From NCBI RefSeq assembly GCF_023716665.1, contig NZ_CP071859.1, forward strand, positions 2,976,001 through 3,040,000: a DNA stretch of 64,000 nt, read 5' to 3'. The translations under genes were made by a program, and so were the position numbers. Below are positions 31,176-40,606 of the stretch, piece by piece; position 1 is the stretch's first letter; each line of letters begins with the position of its first letter. The DNA is from Vibrio sp. SCSIO 43135 (GTDB lineage: Bacteria; Pseudomonadota; Gammaproteobacteria; Enterobacterales; Vibrionaceae). The notes under the pieces were generated by a model. The model was not told the DNA's origin and did no database searches. It saw nothing but the letters and a program-made list of their open reading frames with translations.

Positions 31176-31191
31176 CTGGAAGTATATCCAG
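31176..31191. promoter_or_regulatory. LexA (SOS) box 2
   Basis: CTG-N10-CAG (CTGGAAGTATATCCAG), 20 bp from box 1, so both sites face the same side of the helix. The pair mirrors the double operator of E. coli lexA. Confidence 0.88.
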
Positions 31192-31246
31192 TAAGTTATG
31201 AAATGAAAAGCCAATTGGTTGTTTTTTAATTTATTTCTGCTTTTTG

Positions 31247-31609
31247 CTAGAAGAACAGTATCTCAACCCAGGTGTAGCCTGTGATGATCATCGCTACCAT
31301 CACTGCTGCCGAACCAATATCTTTCGCTCGCCCGGCGAGTTCATGGTGTTCGGTACCCACTCTATCCACCACAGCTTCGACAGCACTATTGAGCAATTCC
31401 ACCAACATCACCAGCAGCACTGTGACAATAAGAAGAATTCTTTCCACTTGGCTGACATCTAACCAAAATGCCAGTGGAATCAGGACTACACTAAGTAATA
31501 TCTCTTCGCGAAACGCGGCTTCATTTTTAAACGCGGCCTTGAGGCCTTGGCAGGAATAGCGGGTGGCATTCTTAAGGCGTTTGAATCCATGTACAGGCTT
31601 TGATGACAC
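31247..31609 (-). CDS. dgkA: diacylglycerol kinase
   Basis: 120-residue integral membrane enzyme that phosphorylates diacylglycerol to phosphatidic acid, recycling lipid left by envelope glycan synthesis. Three membrane helices (about 35-50, 56-76 and 98-118), the catalytic-site motif 'ELLNSAVEAVVDRVG' (~71-85) and an N-terminal amphipathic segment match E. coli DgkA (121 residues). It is upstream of lexA on the same strand and divergent from plsB; both flanking lipid genes are conserved neighbours in E. coli. Confidence 0.95.
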   Translation of the reverse strand: MSSKPVHGFKRLKNATRYSCQGLKAAFKNEAAFREEILLSVVLIPLAFWLDVSQVERILLIVTVLLVMLVELLNSAVEAVVDRVGTEHHELAGRAKDIGSAAVMVAMIITGYTWVEILFF

Positions 31610-31822
31610 GTAAAAACTCTCACTATGAATAATTGGGATGAATAAATTGGCGCAAAATTGACGTTTTCGTAGTCAATTAAAGTTAAAAGGTTAGACCAGT
31701 TTCTGGTATCCTTGCTGCGCAAAAAATTACTCGCTGAATATATTGTTACTGAAAAAAATATTCTGATAAACAGTCTTCAATACATTTACGCTTATTTGAA
31801 AAACTTGAGGCTATGACCCTTT
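31610..31822. other. divergent dgkA/plsB intergenic region
   Basis: 213 AT-rich bases that must hold promoters for both genes. No operator was identified with confidence. Confidence 0.45.
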
Positions 31823-34264
31823 ATGTCTTCAGGACAATCTCTATCACGTTCATTACTCAAATTACCGCTGTCGGTATTGGTAAAAGGAACGTCTATTCCT
31901 TCAAACCCCATTGAAGATCATAATATTGATACTAACAAGCCCATTGTCTATGCACTACCTTTTCGCTCCAGCGTTGACTTGCTGACACTGAAAAAGCACG
32001 CTGTCGAGCTTGGTCTACCAGACCCGCTAGAGCCAATGGAAATCAATGGTAAAACATTTAATCGTTATGTATTTACCTCTTCACGCCCAACACTCATGCA
32101 GCGTGATGAAGATGTACCAAGCGAATCCGTTACCCTATTTTCTGAATTGTTAGAACTGCACAAGTTTGATTCGGAGCTAGATGTCCAGGTTATCCCTGCA
32201 ACGGTGCTTTGGGGAAGAAAGCCTGGTAAAGAAGGTAAAGAAAAGCCGTATTTGCAAGCCCTGAATGGCCCACAAAAAGCCAAAGCGGTATTCGCCGCTG
32301 GCCGTGACTGCTTGGTTCGCTTTAGCCCGGTTGTTTCTCTGCGCTACATGGCCGATTCTCACGGAACCGACGAATCCATCGCGCACAAGCTAGCTCGTGT
32401 CGCTCGCATCCACTTCTCTCGTCAGAAGCTAGCCGCTTCCGGCCCTAACCTACCGAATCGCCAAGCGCTATTTAACCGCTTAATTCAATCTGAAGTGATT
32501 GAGAAAGCGATCGAAGATGAAGCGAAAACAAAGAATATTTCGATAGAGAAAGCTCGCAAAGAAGCGCATGACATCATGGATGAAATCGCGGCAGACTTCT
32601 CTTACTCTCTAATCAAAAACGGTGAGCGAATTCTTGGCTGGCTTTGGAACCGCATTTATCAAGGCCTGAACATTTCAAATGCCGCCACCGTACGCAAGCT
32701 AGCCCAAGACGGTCACGAGATCGTATATGTGCCGTGTCACCGCAGCCACATGGACTACTTGTTGCTTTCTTATGTGTTGTATAAAGAAGGCATGGTGCCA
32801 CCGCACATTGCTGCGGGTATCAACCTAAACTTCTTCCCGGCAGGGCCGATTTTCCGTCGCGGTGGCGCATTCTTTATTCGCCGCAGCTTCAAAGGCAATA
32901 AACTGTACTCAACCATTTTCCGTGAATATCTTGCCGAGCTCTTTGCTAAAGGGTATTCAGTCGAATACTTCAGTGAAGGTGGCCGCTCCCGCACTGGTCG
33001 CTTGCTGCAAGCGAAAACCGGCATGCTGGCGATGACCATTCAAGCTATGCTGCGTGGCCTGAACCGCCCAGTGACATTAGTGCCTGTGTACATTGGTTAC
33101 GAGCATGTGATGGAAGTAGGCACTTACGCAAAAGAGCTACGCGGTAAGCGCAAAGAGAAAGAAAACGCCGGCCTTGTTCTGCGCACCATCCGTAAACTGC
33201 GCAACTTTGGCCAAGGCTACGTGAACTTTGGTGAGCCAATTCCGCTCAACCAATACCTCAATGATAAAGCGCCGGAGTGGACTAAAGATATCGATCCATT
33301 AGGGACGACTAAACCACAATGGATGAACCCTGTGGTCAATGATCTGGCGAACAAGATGATGACTCACATCAACGACGCAGCAGCGGCCAACGCTCTGACC
33401 CTATGTGCAACGGCCTTGCTTGCTTCACGCCAACGAGCGCTTTCTCGCGACAGCTTAGTGAAACAAATTGACTGTTACCTATCACTACTGAAAAACGTTC
33501 CGTACTCTGACACCTTTACGGTGCCAAATGCGACGGCAGAAGAGTTAGTTTCACACGCTGAGTCATTAGATAAGTTTGTCATTGAAACCGATACCATGGG
33601 TACGATCGTGTCACTCGACCGTAATCAATCGATCTTAATGACTTACTACCGCAACAACATCATCCACTTGTTTGCCATTCCATCACTGATTGCCCAAATG
33701 TTGATCCGTCAGCAGCAGCTACCAGTATCGCAAGTGAAAGAAAACGTCGCGACGCTTTATCCGTTCTTAAAACAAGAACTGTTTATCGGTATTGAGCAAA
33801 GTCAGCTTGATGAACTCGTTATGTCTTATCTGACCGAGCTTGAGCAACTTAACTTGGCGACCATTGGGCAAGACGACAGTGGCCAACAAGTGGTGTCGAT
33901 GAACCAAGCAAACACTCAAACGCTGATGTTGCTTGGCAGAACCATTTCAGAGACGCTGCAACGCTATGCCATCACTATGAACTTGCTGGTTGCTAACCCA
34001 GAGCTCGGTAAGTCTGACTTGGAGCAGAAGAGCCAAGATATTGCCCAGCGACTTGGTCGCTTGCATGGTATCAATGCCCCAGAGTTCTTTGATAAGGGCG
34101 TGTTCTCTTCGATGTTCAGCACTTTGAAGCAACAAGCATACTTAGATCAAGACGGTAACTGTGACATCGAAAAAACTAAGCACCTAGCGCAGCAGCTCTA
34201 TTCGATGCTGTACCCTGAAGTGCGGATGACGATTCAAGAAAGTGTTTGCCAGTCTGGTGAGTAA
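31823..34264 (+). CDS. plsB: glycerol-3-phosphate O-acyltransferase
   Basis: 813-residue membrane-associated enzyme adding the first fatty acyl chain to glycerol-3-phosphate in phospholipid synthesis. The four acyltransferase blocks are visible: '[12 protein letters not shown]' with catalytic His and Asp (~304-315), '[15 protein letters not shown]' (~350-365), '[15 protein letters not shown]' (~383-397) and '[15 protein letters not shown]' (~416-430). Length is typical of PlsB (about 807 in E. coli). Divergent from dgkA and lexA, as in E. coli; a strong terminator follows. Confidence 0.97.
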   Translation: MSSGQSLSRSLLKLPLSVLVKGTSIPSNPIEDHNIDTNKPIVYALPFRSSVDLLTLKKHAVELGLPDPLEPMEINGKTFNRYVFTSSRPTLMQRDEDVPSESVTLFSELLELHKFDSELDVQVIPATVLWGRKPGKEGKEKPYLQALNGPQKAKAVFAAGRDCLVRFSPVVSLRYMADSHGTDESIAHKLARVARIHFSRQKLAASGPNLPNRQALFNRLIQSEVIEKAIEDEAKTKNISIEKARKEAHDIMDEIAADFSYSLIKNGERILGWLWNRIYQGLNISNAATVRKLAQDGHEIVYVPCHRSHMDYLLLSYVLYKEGMVPPHIAAGINLNFFPAGPIFRRGGAFFIRRSFKGNKLYSTIFREYLAELFAKGYSVEYFSEGGRSRTGRLLQAKTGMLAMTIQAMLRGLNRPVTLVPVYIGYEHVMEVGTYAKELRGKRKEKENAGLVLRTIRKLRNFGQGYVNFGEPIPLNQYLNDKAPEWTKDIDPLGTTKPQWMNPVVNDLANKMMTHINDAAAANALTLCATALLASRQRALSRDSLVKQIDCYLSLLKNVPYSDTFTVPNATAEELVSHAESLDKFVIETDTMGTIVSLDRNQSILMTYYRNNIIHLFAIPSLIAQMLIRQQQLPVSQVKENVATLYPFLKQELFIGIEQSQLDELVMSYLTELEQLNLATIGQDDSGQQVVSMNQANTQTLMLLGRTISETLQRYAITMNLLVANPELGKSDLEQKSQDIAQRLGRLHGINAPEFFDKGVFSSMFSTLKQQAYLDQDGNCDIEKTKHLAQQLYSMLYPEVRMTIQESVCQSGE

Positions 34265-34267
34265 ATA

Positions 34268-34296
34268 CAAAAAAGGCACCGAAAGGTGCCTTTTTT
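34268..34296. terminator. bidirectional terminator plsB / ubiA
   Basis: Stem AAAAGGCACC/GGTGCCTTTT with a GAAA loop and T-runs on both sides. Confidence 0.88.
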
Positions 34297-34310
34297 ATAT
34301 CAGTATCGAA

Positions 34311-35165
34311 TTACCAGAATGCAACCAGTAACCCTAAAGTGATGCTCATTCCTACATAATTGTTATTGAGGAACGCTTTAAAACAATCATCGCGCTCACG
34401 ATGTTTAATCAAGATTTGCTGGTAGACAAACAGTGCGCCGACCACCAATAGGCTCCAGTAGTAACTGCTACCCAATTGATACCAGCAGCCAAGTAGAATA
34501 AGAAGAGCTAAGGTCGCTAGCTGTAATGCCCCAATGATCATTTTGTCTCGACGGCCAAACAAAATCGCAGTGGACTTAATACCAATTTCTAAATCATCGT
34601 CACGATCGACCATCGCATATTGCGTATCGTAGGCGATGGTCCATAGTGCGTTGATTAAAAATAAAAACCATACCATAGAAGGTAATTGCTCTGTTTGTGC
34701 TGCCCACGCCATAGGGATTGACCAACTGAAAGCTAAGCCCAAAAACAACTGTGGTAAATGGGTATAGCGCTTCATAAATGGGTAGATAAAAGCCAGCGCA
34801 ATACCCGCAAACGACAGCTTAATAGTCAGAGGGTTCATAGTGAGCACCAACAGGAATGACACGACTCCGAGAATCACAAACAAGCCAATGGCTTCTTTGC
34901 TCGAAACCAGCCCCGACGGCATTGGACGGTTCTGAGTGCGCTTTACATGACCATCGACTTTACGGTCAGCGAAATCATTGATTACGCAGCCTGCAGAACG
35001 CATCAATACAACGCCCGCCGTAAAGACCAACAGAACATCAATTCTAGGCATTCCTTCCGCCGCTACAATGAGCGCCCACAGAGTTGGCCAAAGTAACAAC
35101 AATGAGCCAATAGGCCTATCCATTCGCATTAGCTGCCAATAGGCACGCGCTTTCGCCGCGGTCAT
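34311..35165 (-). CDS. ubiA: 4-hydroxybenzoate octaprenyltransferase
   Basis: 284-residue integral membrane prenyltransferase that joins the polyprenyl tail to 4-hydroxybenzoate in ubiquinone synthesis. Both Mg-diphosphate-binding Asp motifs are present: '[18 protein letters not shown]' (~60-77) and '[17 protein letters not shown]' (~183-199). Seven to nine hydrophobic segments fill the rest. The gene starts immediately after the ubiC stop with AAGGAG upstream, so ubiC and ubiA are one operon ordered as the pathway runs. Confidence 0.96.
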   Translation of the reverse strand: MTAAKARAYWQLMRMDRPIGSLLLLWPTLWALIVAAEGMPRIDVLLVFTAGVVLMRSAGCVINDFADRKVDGHVKRTQNRPMPSGLVSSKEAIGLFVILGVVSFLLVLTMNPLTIKLSFAGIALAFIYPFMKRYTHLPQLFLGLAFSWSIPMAWAAQTEQLPSMVWFLFLINALWTIAYDTQYAMVDRDDDLEIGIKSTAILFGRRDKMIIGALQLATLALLILLGCWYQLGSSYYWSLLVVGALFVYQQILIKHRERDDCFKAFLNNNYVGMSITLGLLVAFW

Positions 35166-35717
35166 TTACACTCTCTCCTTAGAGTAAATCGGTGAAGTCG
35201 GCAAAAATAGTTCTGCCACCAACATTGGTTTTTGGTTCATCCATAAGCGAGAACGACGAGCCAACAGTCGCCCTTCTGGTGTCTCGGCCCAGCCGACTTG
35301 CAGCGCATCACGCTTCACATCTTCCGCACTGAAAACGGTCAACCCTAACGGAATTTCACCTTGTCTCGCGAGGTCATAAGGCTGCCCGGCCAATGACGAA
35401 TTTGGAATCAAAGTTCGGCCAAGTACCCACGGCTCACTATCACCACTTAATACGACTTTACGTAATAGGCAGTCTTCTGGCGACAATAGATCGACTTCTT
35501 GTTCATTCAACCTTTCGGTTTTAACTGTTCGGTTATGCACTAACTCAACAGATAACTCTTGGCAGTGCTGCTCCAATAAACGTGACAAAGATCCTTGTTC
35601 CAATAACCATTGCTTTGCAATCGCATTCGGAAAAGGAAAACTTGTAGGTTGCTGCCAATTTACTTTACGTAAAGCAGATAGATAGAGCGGAGTTGATTGA
35701 TTCATACTAGTATTCAA
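35166..35717 (-). CDS. ubiC: chorismate-pyruvate lyase
   Basis: 183-residue enzyme that releases pyruvate from chorismate to give 4-hydroxybenzoate, the first committed ubiquinone precursor. Family features include 'WLLEQGSLSRLLEQHC' (~32-47) and 'RKVVLSGDSEPWVLGRTLIPN' spread over ~86-106, where the Arg residues contact the product in E. coli UbiC, plus a Glu near the C-terminus ('LVAELFLP'). A second ATG four codons in (MNQS) is an alternative start. Operon with ubiA, divergent from the FliL-like gene. Confidence 0.94.
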   Translation of the reverse strand: MNTSMNQSTPLYLSALRKVNWQQPTSFPFPNAIAKQWLLEQGSLSRLLEQHCQELSVELVHNRTVKTERLNEQEVDLLSPEDCLLRKVVLSGDSEPWVLGRTLIPNSSLAGQPYDLARQGEIPLGLTVFSAEDVKRDALQVGWAETPEGRLLARRSRLWMNQKPMLVAELFLPTSPIYSKERV

Positions 35718-35873
35718 TAAGCGGCTTTATCATCGTACAATAAAGGTTCGTAGGTTAGTGATATACATCCCAACCGTCGAGTGCTTAACGCATTTCATTA
35801 CAAATAGATGCTCTATTGTAACAAGTCTCAGACGATTCGAGTATCGCGATTAGAAGAAAGAAAAGTTAGAAAT

Positions 35874-36281
35874 ATGCTTAAACGTTACCTAGCCCAAATA
35901 ATTCTCGCCTCAAGCGTACTGATTTCGATGCCAAGCATGGCTGAGCAAGAAGCAGGCCCTCAACTCGCCTATTTTACACTAGAGCCTGATCTCACCACCA
36001 ATTTCCACACCAGTGGCAAAAAGCTCGGCTATATTCAGGTTCGCATCGATATCATGGTAGCCAATGCGGCCGACTTACCGATCGTCGAGTTGCACCAACC
36101 ATTGATTAGAGATGCCGTTATTGAGCTACTAGGTAAACAATCTGAAGATACAATAAAGTCACTGGCTGGCCGCGAGGATCTGCGCAAAACCTTAGTCGAG
36201 CAACTCAATGGTATCTTACTACCAGAAACAGGCCGTACTATTATCGCGGACTTACTGTTTACCAAGTATCTCTACCAGTAG
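35874..36281 (+). CDS. secreted FliL-like protein
   Basis: 135-residue protein of the FliL family. FliL itself is a bitopic inner-membrane protein ringing the flagellar stator; this one opens with 'MLKRYLAQIILASSVLISMPSMAEQEA', a segment given here by residues 1-24 that looks like a cleavable signal peptide (Ala-X-Ala-like 'SMA'). The stomatin/SPFH-like periplasmic domain follows ('LGYIQVRIDIMVAN', then 'LPETGRTIIADLLFTKYLYQ' at the end, matching FliL's C-terminus). Start chosen at 35874 because the longer N-terminus lacks sense as a leader. It lies outside any flagellar cluster, between ubiC and glpG; role unknown. Confidence 0.78.
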   Translation: MLKRYLAQIILASSVLISMPSMAEQEAGPQLAYFTLEPDLTTNFHTSGKKLGYIQVRIDIMVANAADLPIVELHQPLIRDAVIELLGKQSEDTIKSLAGREDLRKTLVEQLNGILLPETGRTIIADLLFTKYLYQ

Positions 36282-36297
36282 ACCTAAACCCGTTATT

Positions 36298-36325
36298 TAA
36301 AAAGCGGCTGTTAGCCGCTTTTTTT
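36298..36325. terminator. bidirectional terminator FliL-like / glpG
   Basis: Stem AAAAGCGGCT/AGCCGCTTTT with T-runs both ways; its edge overlaps the glpG stop codon. Confidence 0.85.
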
Positions 36326-37160
36326 ATTTCACTCGATTCCATTTACTGGCATCTAAGTAACCCAGTGCCACACCAGAAAGTAAACCGACTAAATGCGCGG
36401 TATTCGCAATAGCCATAAACGGCTGAACGAATCCAAGTACCAGCCAAACTAACATAAAACCAATCACTGGTTTTGGCATTTGAAGACCAACTTGCGGTGC
36501 TTTGGTCCCTAGTAGCCATAGATAACCGACTAAGGCATAAACAACACCAGACAATCCACCAAAGTTCGCCCCTTCAACCCAGTACTGACCAGCTCCCGAT
36601 AACGCAGCAGAAACCACAAATATCTGTAACAGTTTACCTGCGCCTAAACGCTTTTCTATGTCCCCCCCTAACTGCCACCACCACAGTAGGTTAAAGGCAA
36701 TATGCATAGCCGAGAAATGCAGAACAGCATGAGTGACCCAGCGCCATATTTGCCACTGTTGGCCAGCAAAAGCGGGAAAGTGAAATGCTTCTAATATGGT
36801 TCGACCAAAACCAAGCTGCATCAAACCAAAAACCACGCTGCAGACAACCATCAGGGTTAATGTGACTGGGCCCGCCTTGGCTTTTATCATCGACATAAAG
36901 CTAGGAGAGTGGTAGCTCAAGACATTTCTTCGACTCTCGGCCATATTCCACGATGCCGCTTGATACTTTCTATCGTTTGGGTTTTGTAAGAATTGCGTTA
37001 GCTCTGCTTCCACTTCGACTTGATGCTGACTGTCAGTTAGCCAAAGTCCGAATTGCCCTTCTCCTTCCGGCGTCATTTGCACATCAATTTGGCGTGAAGC
37101 CATGTAGTCGATGAACGCTTGAGCCATGCGAGGATTGGATAAAGAAAGCAGTCTGATCAT
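36324..37160 (-). CDS. glpG: rhomboid intramembrane serine protease GlpG
   Basis: 278-residue rhomboid protease of the inner membrane that cuts transmembrane proteins within the bilayer. A cytoplasmic N-terminal domain (about 1-70) precedes six membrane helices. Catalytic Ser is in 'FGGLSGVVYALVGY' (GxSG) and catalytic His in 'IANTAHLVGLLSG', with 'HIAFNLLWWWQLG' containing the conserved His-Asn pair. Start set at MIRLLSLSNPRMAQ, 19 bases after the glpE stop, since that matches E. coli GlpG and the longer frame overlaps glpE. Operon glpE-glpG as in E. coli. Confidence 0.95.
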   Translation of the reverse strand: MIRLLSLSNPRMAQAFIDYMASRQIDVQMTPEGEGQFGLWLTDSQHQVEVEAELTQFLQNPNDRKYQAASWNMAESRRNVLSYHSPSFMSMIKAKAGPVTLTLMVVCSVVFGLMQLGFGRTILEAFHFPAFAGQQWQIWRWVTHAVLHFSAMHIAFNLLWWWQLGGDIEKRLGAGKLLQIFVVSAALSGAGQYWVEGANFGGLSGVVYALVGYLWLLGTKAPQVGLQMPKPVIGFMLVWLVLGFVQPFMAIANTAHLVGLLSGVALGYLDASKWNRVK

Positions 37161-37179
37161 AGAGAAACCCGGTCTAGTG

Positions 37180-37500
37180 TTAGCCTTGTACAACAGGGAG
37201 CTCTGAACGGTGCCATGCTTCAAAGCCCCCGTCCACACTATACACCTCTTCAAACCCTTGGTTCACTAAATATTGCGCCGCACCTTGGCTACTGATCCCG
37301 TGATAGCACATCACCAAAATGGGTTGCTCAAATTCAACTTCATCCATAAAGCTCACAATCGAATCATTGGTGAGGTGGAAAGCACCAGTCGCGTGAGCAA
37401 CCGCAAAAGATTGCGGATCACGGATATCAACAAGTCTAGCGTCAGAAGAAGTCAGCAGTTGCTGCGCGGCAACTACATCGATGTGTTTAAACTGGTCCAT
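37180..37500 (-). CDS. glpE: thiosulfate sulfurtransferase GlpE (rhodanese)
   Basis: 106-residue single-domain rhodanese that moves sulfane sulfur from thiosulfate to acceptors such as cyanide or thioredoxin. The active-site Cys loop is '[17 protein letters not shown]' (~60-76) and '[15 protein letters not shown]' (~22-36) is the conserved CH2A-like segment. Start set at MDQFKHIDV, as in E. coli GlpE (108 residues), not the upstream ATG. Co-transcribed with glpG. Confidence 0.94.
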   Translation of the reverse strand: MDQFKHIDVVAAQQLLTSSDARLVDIRDPQSFAVAHATGAFHLTNDSIVSFMDEVEFEQPILVMCYHGISSQGAAQYLVNQGFEEVYSVDGGFEAWHRSELPVVQG

Positions 37501-37579
37501 TAGATTCTCATACACAAGTTAATTCAGTGACGTCATTGTAACCTATCCAGTGCTAACCCAATACACGAGGTTAGTAAGG

Positions 37580-37795
37580 TTATCCACCAGTGATCACTTT
37601 TACACCATTTGTGGATAAATCTGTGGATTGCGTTGATAAAGTGCTTTTAAGCCTTTGGATCCACAAGATATAGTAATGATCCTTATTCATTTGTGTGTAA
37701 CAAAAAACATATCCCCAAATTCTGATGCCCGTTTTCGCCTTATTCACCCTGCTTTCTGACAACTGGCAAAGAAATTCCTCACAGAGTTACCCACA
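37580..37795. repeat. cluster of DnaA-box-like sites
   Basis: Between glpE and rpoH there are five 9-mers close to the DnaA box TTATCCACA: TTATCCACC (37580-37588), exact site on the minus strand TGTGGATAA (37610-37618), TGTGGATTG on the minus strand (37622-37630), GGATCCACA (37657-37665) and TTACCCACA (37787-37795). No gene is evident in 37501-37896. Confidence 0.5.
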
Positions 37796-37840
37796 GGTAG
37801 CACAGATAAAATAGATCGCAACTATCGATCGGAAATAAAA

Positions 37841-37866
37841 AAACCGAGATCAAATGATCTCGGTTT
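37841..37866. terminator. terminator after rpoH
   Basis: Stem AAACCGAGATC/GATCTCGGTTT with a 4-base loop and a long T-run on the minus strand. Confidence 0.88.
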
Positions 37867-37896
37867 CTAGTTATTCGATTTGTCACCTAGCTGAAG

Positions 37897-38754
37897 TTAA
37901 AACTCACCAACGGCCAGTTTAAGCTTTTTCATCGCGTTCTTTTCAAGCTGACGAATTCGCTCAGCAGAGACATTATACGTTTCAGCTAGCTCTTGCAGCG
38001 TTGTTTTCGCATCATCTAACCAACGAGAACGTACGATATGCTGGCTACGCTCATCTAGACTTGCCAAAGCAAGGTTCAGACGGTTATTAGTGTGCGCTTC
38101 CCAGTTATCTGCTTCAACGTTCTCAGCTAAGTCAGAAGACTTGTCTTCTAAATAAAGGACTGGCGCAGAATAAGAAGCACTTGAGTCATCATCTTCGGTT
38201 GGCATTTCAAATGTAGCATCTTGTGCAGCCAAACGGGATTCCATTTCGCGAACTTCAGATGGTTCAACGCCCAACTCTTTCGCAACCGTTTCAATTTCAC
38301 CATTGTTAAACCAACCTAAGCGCTTTTTCGACTTACGCAGGTTAAAGAACAGTTTACGCTGTGCTTTAGTGGTTGCGATTTTCACAATACGCCAGTTACG
38401 CAGTACGTATTCATGAATTTCTGCTTTGATCCAATGTACCGCGAACGATACCAAGCGAACACCCACTTCAGGATTGAAGCGCTTAACCGCTTTCATCAAG
38501 CCGATATTACCTTCTTGAACGAGGTCAGCCATTGGCAGGCCGTAACCTGAATAACCACGCGCAACATGGACAACAAAACGCAAGTGAGACAAGATCAGCC
38601 CTTTCGCTGCATCGATTTCACCTTTGTAATGTAGTCTTTCAGCAAGTTCACGTTCCTCTTCAGCGGTCAGCATTGGGTAGCTGTGCGCCGAGCGGATGTA
38701 GCTGTCTAGGCTATCTTGTGAAACAACTGCCATTGAGTACGATTGCTTTGTCAT
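37897..38754 (-). CDS. rpoH: RNA polymerase heat-shock sigma factor RpoH (sigma-32)
   Basis: 285-residue alternative sigma factor directing transcription of chaperone and protease genes. Region 2 is at about residues 45-125 ('[17 protein letters not shown]' for core binding; '[19 protein letters not shown]' for -10 recognition). The RpoH-specific box '[18 protein letters not shown]' follows (~128-145). Region 4.2 '[21 protein letters not shown]' gives the -35-binding helix-turn-helix near the C-terminus. It lies downstream of ftsX on the same strand but separated by a terminator and about 170 bases, so it probably has its own promoters. Confidence 0.97.
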   Translation of the reverse strand: MTKQSYSMAVVSQDSLDSYIRSAHSYPMLTAEEERELAERLHYKGEIDAAKGLILSHLRFVVHVARGYSGYGLPMADLVQEGNIGLMKAVKRFNPEVGVRLVSFAVHWIKAEIHEYVLRNWRIVKIATTKAQRKLFFNLRKSKKRLGWFNNGEIETVAKELGVEPSEVREMESRLAAQDATFEMPTEDDDSSASYSAPVLYLEDKSSDLAENVEADNWEAHTNNRLNLALASLDERSQHIVRSRWLDDAKTTLQELAETYNVSAERIRQLEKNAMKKLKLAVGEF

Positions 38755-38877
38755 TCAAATCCTCATCAATCTCTGATCTGGAGTACGTGTTTTAACCCAT
38801 CAATACTGAACCTAAACTGAACAGGTTTCAAGCAGGGGGAATCAATTATGCACAAACCATTCATGGTTACAAGAAAA

Positions 38878-38904
38878 AAAGTACACGGTAGCGTGTACTT
38901 TTTT
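38878..38904. terminator. terminator after ftsX
   Basis: Stem AAGTACACG/CGTGTACTT with A- and T-runs on either side, between ftsX and rpoH. It isolates rpoH from the fts operon. Confidence 0.85.
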
Positions 38905-38925
38905 CAATATTATGACAATGGCAAG

Positions 38926-39894
38926 TTAAACTGGTTCAATTTCTTTTAAATGCCTTTTTGCAGAGACCCTCGCAGCACTGCAACCTAAGAAGGTTCCAAG
39001 CATAATCAGCAGTAAGGATTCATCCCAATTCAGGCCAAGTAAACGGAAGTGACTATCGTAAAGCAACGCAAGATCTGCCACTGTGCTGTTTAGCAGAATG
39101 GTAATCAATGCCGTCAATGTCCAAGCGGACAGCGCCCCAATCAAACCAAACCACATGCCTGAATAGAGGTAAGGTCTGAGAATAAAGCTATCGGTTGCTC
39201 CAATCAGCTTCATAGTTTGGATTTCGTCTTTATTTGCCAATACGTTAAAACGCAAAGTATTGCCAACGATAAGGAATACAGAGCCAAGCATTAACACCGA
39301 TAGGGTAATCACAATCACAGACACCAAGGTGCGAATCGCATCGAGCCTTGTTAACCAATCTTCATCTAGACGAACATCGGTGATTTCCTCTTCATCAGAC
39401 ACCTTGCGAGCAATCCCTTTAATGACCTGCTTGTCTTCAGTATTCGGAGTAATGATTAACACCCCAGGCAAAGCATAGTCATCAAGCAAGCTGATCGCTT
39501 GTTCGAAGCCCGAGTATTGGCTTAGATCATCTAACCCTTGCTGAGAAGAAATGTACTCTACCTCTGCAACTTCTGCCCAACTTTCTATCTCATCTTTTAA
39601 TACCATGACTCGCGCTTCAGGCGTTCGCTCTTGAATGTACGCACTCACTTGCGAAGGACTGGCAACATTATCGGCTACCGCAGCAATGTTTTTTCCAAGC
39701 AGATATAAACTTGCAGGCATGGCTAATGCCATTGAGATCACAGCAAGCGTGAGAATATTGCCTAACGGACGAAGCCACATTTGAGCAAATGACGCTTTAG
39801 CCTGATCGAGGTGAACTTTAAAAAAACCATTCGTTTTAAGCTGGTTTTGAGCGCGGCCTTTAGAGGCTTTCTTAAGCTTTTTATTACTGGCCAT
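38926..39894 (-). CDS. ftsX: cell-division protein FtsX
   Basis: 322-residue inner-membrane partner of FtsE. A charged Lys-rich N-terminus (~1-25) is followed by a first membrane segment (~48-68), a large periplasmic loop (~70-190) that in E. coli recruits the hydrolase activator EnvC, and three C-terminal membrane segments. FtsEX couples ATP hydrolysis to septal peptidoglycan splitting. Start set at MASNKKLKKAS, overlapping the ftsE stop by 11 bases, rather than the longer frame; such overlap is usual for this pair. Confidence 0.95.
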   Translation of the reverse strand: MASNKKLKKASKGRAQNQLKTNGFFKVHLDQAKASFAQMWLRPLGNILTLAVISMALAMPASLYLLGKNIAAVADNVASPSQVSAYIQERTPEARVMVLKDEIESWAEVAEVEYISSQQGLDDLSQYSGFEQAISLLDDYALPGVLIITPNTEDKQVIKGIARKVSDEEEITDVRLDEDWLTRLDAIRTLVSVIVITLSVLMLGSVFLIVGNTLRFNVLANKDEIQTMKLIGATDSFILRPYLYSGMWFGLIGALSAWTLTALITILLNSTVADLALLYDSHFRLLGLNWDESLLLIMLGTFLGCSAARVSAKRHLKEIEPV

Positions 39895-40558
39895 AATCTT
39901 CCACCTCACTCAAGAAACCTTGGTTAAGTTCAAGGTGACGATATTGTGGGCGCGTGTTAACCAACCCGAGGTCGTGGGTTGCTAACAAGATAGTAACCCC
40001 AGCACGATTAAACTCTTCAAACAGCTTCAACACACGATTAGACAGTTCTGGGTCTAAGTTACCCGTTGGTTCATCAGCAAGCAGTAAGGTTGGGCGATTT
40101 ACCACCGCTCGAGCGATACCTACGCGCTGTTGCTCACCACCAGACAATTGACTAGGCAGACAACGTGCTTTGTCTAATAGACCCATTTTGTCTAACGCCG
40201 CTGAAACACGGCGTTTGATGTCGTTTTCAGAAATAGACTCAATACGCATAGGCAGTGCGACGTTATCGAATACACTACGATCCATCAGCAACCGGTGATC
40301 TTGAAATACAATACCAATGTTACGACGTAGGAATGGTATGTCTTTATTAGGGATACGTGTAATGTCGTGGCCATTAAAGCTGACTTTGCCATCCGTTGGT
40401 CTTTCAATCGCACATATCAATTTCAGCAGGGTACTTTTACCCGCACCCGAATGACCACCAAGAAACGCCATCTCTCCACGCTTAAGGTGAAAGTCGACTT
40501 TTTGTAATGCTTGTCGCCCACCGCGATAAGCCTTACTCACTTGCTGAAAATTAATCAC
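39884..40558 (-). CDS. ftsE: cell-division ATP-binding protein FtsE
   Basis: 224-residue ABC-type ATPase. Walker A 'GGHSGAGKSTLLKL' (~34-47), signature 'LSGGEQQRVGIAR' (~138-150), Walker B 'LLLADEPTGNLD' (~157-168) and the switch His in 'LLATHDLGLV' (~191-200). It drives FtsX and is linked to divisome assembly. Second gene of ftsY-ftsE-ftsX, 48 bases after ftsY. Confidence 0.97.
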   Translation of the reverse strand: MINFQQVSKAYRGGRQALQKVDFHLKRGEMAFLGGHSGAGKSTLLKLICAIERPTDGKVSFNGHDITRIPNKDIPFLRRNIGIVFQDHRLLMDRSVFDNVALPMRIESISENDIKRRVSAALDKMGLLDKARCLPSQLSGGEQQRVGIARAVVNRPTLLLADEPTGNLDPELSNRVLKLFEEFNRAGVTILLATHDLGLVNTRPQYRHLELNQGFLSEVEDYGQ

Positions 40559-40606
40559 CCATCAATCCTCTTGGTTCGCTTCAACAACGATACTGCCTAT
40601 AAGCGA

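Noticed and set aside
37580..37762. 60-codon frame between glpE and rpoH
   Set aside because: No ribosome-binding site and no protein-like pattern. The stretch is better explained as non-coding sequence with DnaA-box-like sites.
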